Part shown: piece by piece, positions 31,461-34,813 of the stretch
Layout: the number at the start of each line of letters is the position of its first letter
Position numbering within the stretch: the first letter of the stretch is position 1
IMG/VR virus record: IMGVR_UViG_3300009104_000063
Span: 1-34,813 of that record
Length of the DNA stretch: 34,813 nucleotides
Source: a virus
Strand: one strand, 5' to 3'
Made by a program: the position numbers and the translations under genes
Notes under the pieces: generated by a model
Databases searched by the model: none
What the model was told of the DNA's origin: nothing
Seen by the model: only the letters and a program-made list of their open reading frames with translations

Positions 31461-31791
31461 CAGGCCACCATTCCTGTTCCGCCTCCATCAACAAAGTGCT
31501 AACGGAAGAAGCGATGCCGGCGACGAGTGCTTCCATCTCATCTACGCGGTTGCACATCTCCTCCATCGCCACCAGGCGGTCCTCCAACTCGCGGATGTCC
31601 TCCACCCGCGCATAGGCGTTCATGTCCATCGAGTCTTCGATGGATTCGACCGATTCTTCGAGTCGGTCGATGCGAGCCACCGTACGGGCAGAAGACCAGG
31701 TGATGGTCCCAGCGATCACCGCCACGGACAGGATCAGTCCGACCGCGATGGTCGGGATCTTGACTTGACGGATGTCGGTGGGAGTATCCAT
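31447..31791 (-). CDS. Membrane-anchored coiled-coil protein
   Basis: The 114-residue protein has one N-terminal membrane helix (about 12-29, IPTIAVGLILSVAVIAGTIT) and a long acidic coiled coil (IDRLEESVESIEDSMD). It lies among tail genes. Its form resembles inner spanins or anti-lysis regulators, but an actinobacterial host would not need a standard spanin. Fused by TAATG to the upstream gene. The role is open. Confidence 0.6.
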   Translation of the reverse strand: MDTPTDIRQVKIPTIAVGLILSVAVIAGTITWSSARTVARIDRLEESVESIEDSMDMNAYARVEDIRELEDRLVAMEEMCNRVDEMEALVAGIASSVSTLLMEAEQEWWPDADD

Positions 31792-32069
31792 TACTCAGGC
31801 GGTGTGGGCCACACCACTTCTGACACGCGGCTGTACGTTTGGGGCAGATCCCGTAGATCCTGTCGGTACCTCTCCCACTCTGCCTTCTGTTCGTCGGTGA
31901 GTGGTGCGTCACCCAACTGGGTCCAATCACAGTTCCCCAACGTGGCGTTGCGCTGGGAGCGGACCTGCGAGAAGTCCAGATCCGCAGCCTCAAACATGGC
32001 GTCCAGTTCGGCTTCTTCTTCTGCCGTCAGTTCGATGTATTCACCGTTGACGACCTTCATTCGTGGCAT
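31791..32069 (-). CDS. Tail assembly chaperone-like protein
   Basis: The 92-residue protein contains QRNATLGNCDWTQLGDAPLT and EWERYRQDLRDLPQTYSRV, followed by VVWPTPPE. This matches the Phage_tail_APC (PF16778-type) pattern R-N-x-L-x-x-x-DWTQ, W-x-x-YR-x-x-LRDLP, WP-x-x-P. Such proteins help tail fibres fold or attach. AGGAGCC ribosome site. It follows the beta-rich fibre-like proteins. Confidence 0.75.
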   Translation of the reverse strand: MPRMKVVNGEYIELTAEEEAELDAMFEAADLDFSQVRSQRNATLGNCDWTQLGDAPLTDEQKAEWERYRQDLRDLPQTYSRVSEVVWPTPPE

Positions 32070-32070
32070 G

Positions 32071-32604
32071 TCAGGCTCCTGTTACTCCGTAGAGGGTGAT
32101 AGCGGAATACTGGGCCAAGTCATCGGCGTAACCCGATGCGATCTTGATTGACGAGATCGCTGAAGCCTGAGCGTAAAGACCCGCTGTGACTCCAGTAGCC
32201 CAGTCGCCGCTGCTTGTGCTGTTGTTCGGTGAAACAAACCGCATCACGAACGGCTTGAAGGTCGACGTATCCGAGTAGTTGGGAATCCAGATGTCCATAC
32301 AACCGAACGTGTCGGCCAAAGCCTGATCCGCAGGCCACTGGACGTTCACCAAATCGCCGCGTGCAGCCTCGCGGGTTGCCGTGAGAGAGGTGCTGCTGGC
32401 GTACAGCGACGTATTGGAATACACGGACGAAGTGACACTGTTCACGGTCAGCGACATTGAAACGTACTTCCTGGTGGCGTACTCGCCACGCAACGACGCC
32501 TTTATGAGCAAGTGGTCGTAGGACGACGAAATGCTCGTTTCCTCCCAGTAGGCGGCACCGCCTGACCCGATCTCAGTGTGGTCGATAACAGTGAAAGCAG
32601 CCAT
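32071..32604 (-). CDS. Tail fibre-like protein, paralog 1
   Basis: The 177-residue beta-rich protein starts at the ATG at 32604, fused to the upstream stop as TAATG; a longer frame up to 32652 was not used. It contains SSSYDHLLIKASLRGEYA and ends YSAITLYGVTGA. The same start and end patterns appear in the two following genes upstream (YEHLEIRFSAQS ... FTLYGWKNS; YLDLVVVGYARS ... FDLFGILPRM). It is probably a receptor-binding or fibre tip domain. Confidence 0.65.
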   Translation of the reverse strand: MAAFTVIDHTEIGSGGAAYWEETSISSSYDHLLIKASLRGEYATRKYVSMSLTVNSVTSSVYSNTSLYASSTSLTATREAARGDLVNVQWPADQALADTFGCMDIWIPNYSDTSTFKPFVMRFVSPNNSTSSGDWATGVTAGLYAQASAISSIKIASGYADDLAQYSAITLYGVTGA

Positions 32605-33164
32605 TACGAGTTCTTCCAGCCGTACAAGGTGAACTCTGAACCACGCAGCCACGCCGTCCCGTCCACGGGATTCAACAGGATCGCGTTGACGACAGAAACG
32701 TCATCCCACACGCCGCCGCCGAACCTCAGCAACACATCGTTTGCCCCGCTGCCCAACGATGACACCATGCCGCTCTGAGCCATTATGGATGTGTTCTTGC
32801 TCGCGTTCGCGTAGTCCAACAGCAGGATGGAGCCTTGGCCGAAGTTTGCTGCGCCCGAATACTTCGTGGACACTCGCGGGACAAGCATCGACGTTTGGCT
32901 GGCGCTGGCATACCCTGCTTCCGTTGAGCCGTGTGCGTAGATGTACGCATAGGAATAGTTGGAACCAGTATCGACAGGCGAGTGGCCCGTGTCGCCCAAC
33001 CGAATCAGCATGTCGTCGTTGCCATATGACGCCCGATTCGACTGGGCGCTGAACCTGATCTCCAGATGCTCGTAGGTGGACGGGATGTCGTCCCAGATGA
33101 TGTACGAAGCCTCAGCCCCGTCAGCCTCCAGGTAGGTCGTCTGGATTGCTTCCATCGCAGCCAT
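32604..33164 (-). CDS. Tail fibre-like protein, paralog 2
   Basis: The 186-residue beta-rich protein has STYEHLEIRFSAQSNRASYG, LVPRVSTKYSGAANFGQGSI and the end GSEFTLYGWKNS. It shares its plan with its two neighbours, suggesting tandem duplication. It is linked by TAATG and TGATG to them. Confidence 0.65.
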   Translation of the reverse strand: MAAMEAIQTTYLEADGAEASYIIWDDIPSTYEHLEIRFSAQSNRASYGNDDMLIRLGDTGHSPVDTGSNYSYAYIYAHGSTEAGYASASQTSMLVPRVSTKYSGAANFGQGSILLLDYANASKNTSIMAQSGMVSSLGSGANDVLLRFGGGVWDDVSVVNAILLNPVDGTAWLRGSEFTLYGWKNS

Positions 33165-33745
33165 CAGGCGACCATCCTCGGGAGGATGCCGAACAGGTCG
33201 AAGCGGGAACCAGAGACAAACCCTGTGTCGTCCAGAAGGTCGATCTCAATGATCGGATCTTGGTTCCTCCAGATCGCACCGAACAGGTTGACGTTCCCCG
33301 ACCCGTCTAGGTCGCACGCTCCTTGGCAGAACGCCGCCTTGTATTTGCCGGAGTTGATGTCGGAGAAGGTCATGACGTAACCGCCGAAAATGTTGGCGGT
33401 CGCTGACACCTGCGGGGCCACTCCGAAGCGGATGTAACTAATCGACGCGTTGACATCGCCAGCCGCCGACGACCCGTCGCTCTGTAACTGCTGCCACCCG
33501 TAGTTGTTGCCCGTGTCGTTGTTCAGTCGCAGGTAGACGCCCGTCGTAGCACTCCCCGACACTCCCGAGCGTGCGTAGCCGACTACGACGAGATCAAGGT
33601 ACTGCGACCAGTCCCCGACCTGACCGTCGTTGGTTGAAGTGAACGACACATTCGCACCGCTGGGCGAAGCGGTCGCCAGGGCGACCCACGCCTCACCGTC
33701 GGTGATCGCACCCGTGGCAGCGTCGATATAAGCGGGGAGTGCCAT
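33164..33745 (-). CDS. Tail fibre-like protein, paralog 3
   Basis: The 193-residue beta-rich protein has WSQYLDLVVVGYARSGVSGS, SYIRFGVAPQVSATANIFGG and the end GSRFDLFGILPRMVA. It is more diverged than the other two paralogs. It is probably a trimeric fibre component. The start fuses to the adhesin's stop as TAATG. Confidence 0.6.
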   Translation of the reverse strand: MALPAYIDAATGAITDGEAWVALATASPSGANVSFTSTNDGQVGDWSQYLDLVVVGYARSGVSGSATTGVYLRLNNDTGNNYGWQQLQSDGSSAAGDVNASISYIRFGVAPQVSATANIFGGYVMTFSDINSGKYKAAFCQGACDLDGSGNVNLFGAIWRNQDPIIEIDLLDDTGFVSGSRFDLFGILPRMVA

Positions 33746-34689
33746 TACGCAGCCACCTCGTATCGGACGAGGAAGATACCTGCGCCACCTTCACGGCCCG
33801 CGTAGGCAATACCTGTCACGTCGCGGCCTCCTGCTCCACCGCCCGTGTTCACGACACCGGCCTGAGCGTCGTCGGCATTGTTGCCGCCGTCGCCACCTCC
33901 GTAAGTTCCGCCGACCTTGCGTACACCCGTGTCGTAGTCACCAGCACCGCCACCGCCTCCATAGCCGACGGCGGTCGCCGTGATCCCCCAATGAAGGGCA
34001 CCATCGCCACCCTGTCCTGCTCCGTCGGTACCGCCTGCTTCACCGTTGCCACCGCCACCACCGCCAGCGGCGATGACGCCATCGCCGTCGTAGCCCTGAC
34101 CGGACGTTCCGTCGCCTCCGTCCGAACCGGGGTAGCCGCCGCCACCTGATCCACCACCGCCACCAACCCCGCTAGAGGGTGTGGCGTTGCCCCCGCCGTA
34201 TCCGCCTCCGACGGCGGTGTAGCCGAACGCAGTCGAATCAGCACCATCGGTCGGGAGAGTCGAACCTGCGCCGTCGCTTTCGGCCCCGCCACCAGTCCCG
34301 ACAACAATCGTATAAATGCCCGCGCTTACCGTGTATGCGCCTGACGCCGTAGTCGCTCCAGACCCTCCGGCGAGGGAACCGAGGATGCCACCTGCGCCAG
34401 CACCACCCACGCCTGAACCGCCACCGCCAGCGACGAGCAGCCAATCGACATCAGCCGAACCACTAGCCACGACAAACTTGCCATCGCCACGGAACGCATG
34501 GACCCGGTAGGTCGTGCCAGAGTCGGTGTATTGGGTGATGATCCCGCCAGTAGCCACTAACGGGCCACCGAATACGCCGCCGTTCAGCCAAGTGGAAACA
34601 GCCGTAGACGGCCACCCACGGGCAGTATCCTTCCGCCCCTTCCAGTTGGAAACGGCGGTGGACGGGTTGGTGCGGTCCTGGCGGAACAT
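33745..34689 (-). CDS. Glycine-rich tail adhesin
   Basis: The 314-residue protein has a short N-terminal part with two imperfect repeats (NPSTAVSNWKG, WPSTAVSTWLN), then YRVHAFRGDGKFVVASGSAD and VDWLLVAGGGGSGVGGAGAG, a long Gly-rich part of many short turns, and a final EGGAGIFLVRYEVAA. Such Gly-rich proteins form tail tips and receptor-binding adhesins in phages, probably by packed polyglycine helices. It is the likely host-recognition protein. Confidence 0.72.
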   Translation of the reverse strand: MFRQDRTNPSTAVSNWKGRKDTARGWPSTAVSTWLNGGVFGGPLVATGGIITQYTDSGTTYRVHAFRGDGKFVVASGSADVDWLLVAGGGGSGVGGAGAGGILGSLAGGSGATTASGAYTVSAGIYTIVVGTGGGAESDGAGSTLPTDGADSTAFGYTAVGGGYGGGNATPSSGVGGGGGSGGGGYPGSDGGDGTSGQGYDGDGVIAAGGGGGGNGEAGGTDGAGQGGDGALHWGITATAVGYGGGGGAGDYDTGVRKVGGTYGGGDGGNNADDAQAGVVNTGGGAGGRDVTGIAYAGREGGAGIFLVRYEVAA

Positions 34690-34692
34690 CTA

Positions 34693-34813
34693 TCAGGCAG
34701 TAATACGGTTCACGAAACCGTTGACGTTGATGACGTTCGCCGTCGCAGCGTGCGCCTTCACAATCAGGCTGTTGTCCAACAGGAACCCAGGAACGATCAA
34801 CGTCATCCCCGAA
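34693..34813 (-). CDS. Tail protein, C-terminal fragment
   Basis: The gene enters from the right edge; the last 40 residues are present, including LIVPGFLLDNSLIVKAHAAT and ANVINVNGFVNRITA. The form fits the C-terminal beta domain of tail fibre or virion decoration proteins. The stop is three bases before the adhesin ATG. Confidence 0.5.
   Translation of the reverse strand, partial: SGMTLIVPGFLLDNSLIVKAHAATANVINVNGFVNRITA

Noticed and set aside
1-34813. tRNA genes, CRISPR arrays, integrase, insertion sequences
   Set aside because: None could be seen by reading; no spaced direct-repeat array, recombinase motif or terminal inverted repeats were found. The absence of an integrase hints at a lytic phage, but the missing part may hold one.

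Overview
The window is a tightly packed segment of a tailed double-stranded DNA phage, probably a podovirus-like phage of an actinobacterial host. Evidence for a phage: a terminase small subunit, both terminase large subunit domains, a portal, a scaffold, the start of a major capsid protein, tail fibre-like proteins, a holin and an amidase. Evidence for Actinobacteria is indirect. GTG starts are common, two genes look leaderless with TANNNT-type -10 boxes, the holin resembles the r1t type, and several small Cys-rich proteins (9691-9981, 12125-12355) are of kinds I associate with actinophages. No tape-measure protein or sheath is visible, and a 2430-residue virion-type protein stands next to the lysis genes. 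That favours a short-tailed particle with internal ejection proteins, but it is inference.

Layout. (1) 1-7784, minus strand: head and packaging genes, reading right to left as TerS, a 561-aa protein, small overlapping genes, TerL (split in two), two small proteins, portal, scaffold and the first 43 codons of the capsid gene. (2) 7785-11488, minus strand: an accessory block of visibly higher G+C with different codon use, carrying a DUF932-like protein, an acidic protein, a zinc-ribbon protein, a membrane protein and a GP88-like protein, punctuated by strong hairpins. (3) 11489-11642: divergent control region. (4) 11643-18496, plus strand: early and replication genes, first a run of small proteins, then a Cas4-like Fe-S nuclease, a possible ssDNA-binding protein, a DnaB-type ATPase, an archaeo-eukaryotic-type primase, RusA, a possible nuclease and a sigma-like regulator. 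No DNA polymerase is present. (5) 18472-34813, minus strand: holin, tiny basic proteins, amidase, the giant protein, three further virion-type proteins and a tail fibre and adhesin set. The right edge cuts the last gene.

Both minus-strand blocks read towards lower coordinates. The left one leaves the window inside the capsid gene and the right one enters it inside a tail gene. The simplest reading is a circularly permuted genome in which one late operon runs TerS, capsid, (missing part), tail, internal proteins, lysis, with the plus-strand early operon facing it.

Most neighbouring genes overlap by stop/start fusions (TAATG, TGATG, ATGA, GTGA), which implies translational coupling and allowed several genes under 60 codons to be placed. 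The most unusual items are the giant protein with an embedded YaaA/DUF6884-like domain between linkers encoded by palindromic repeats, the terminase split exactly between its two domains, the three-frame overlap at 5264-5645, and the high-G+C block with about fifteen CTCGAG sites.
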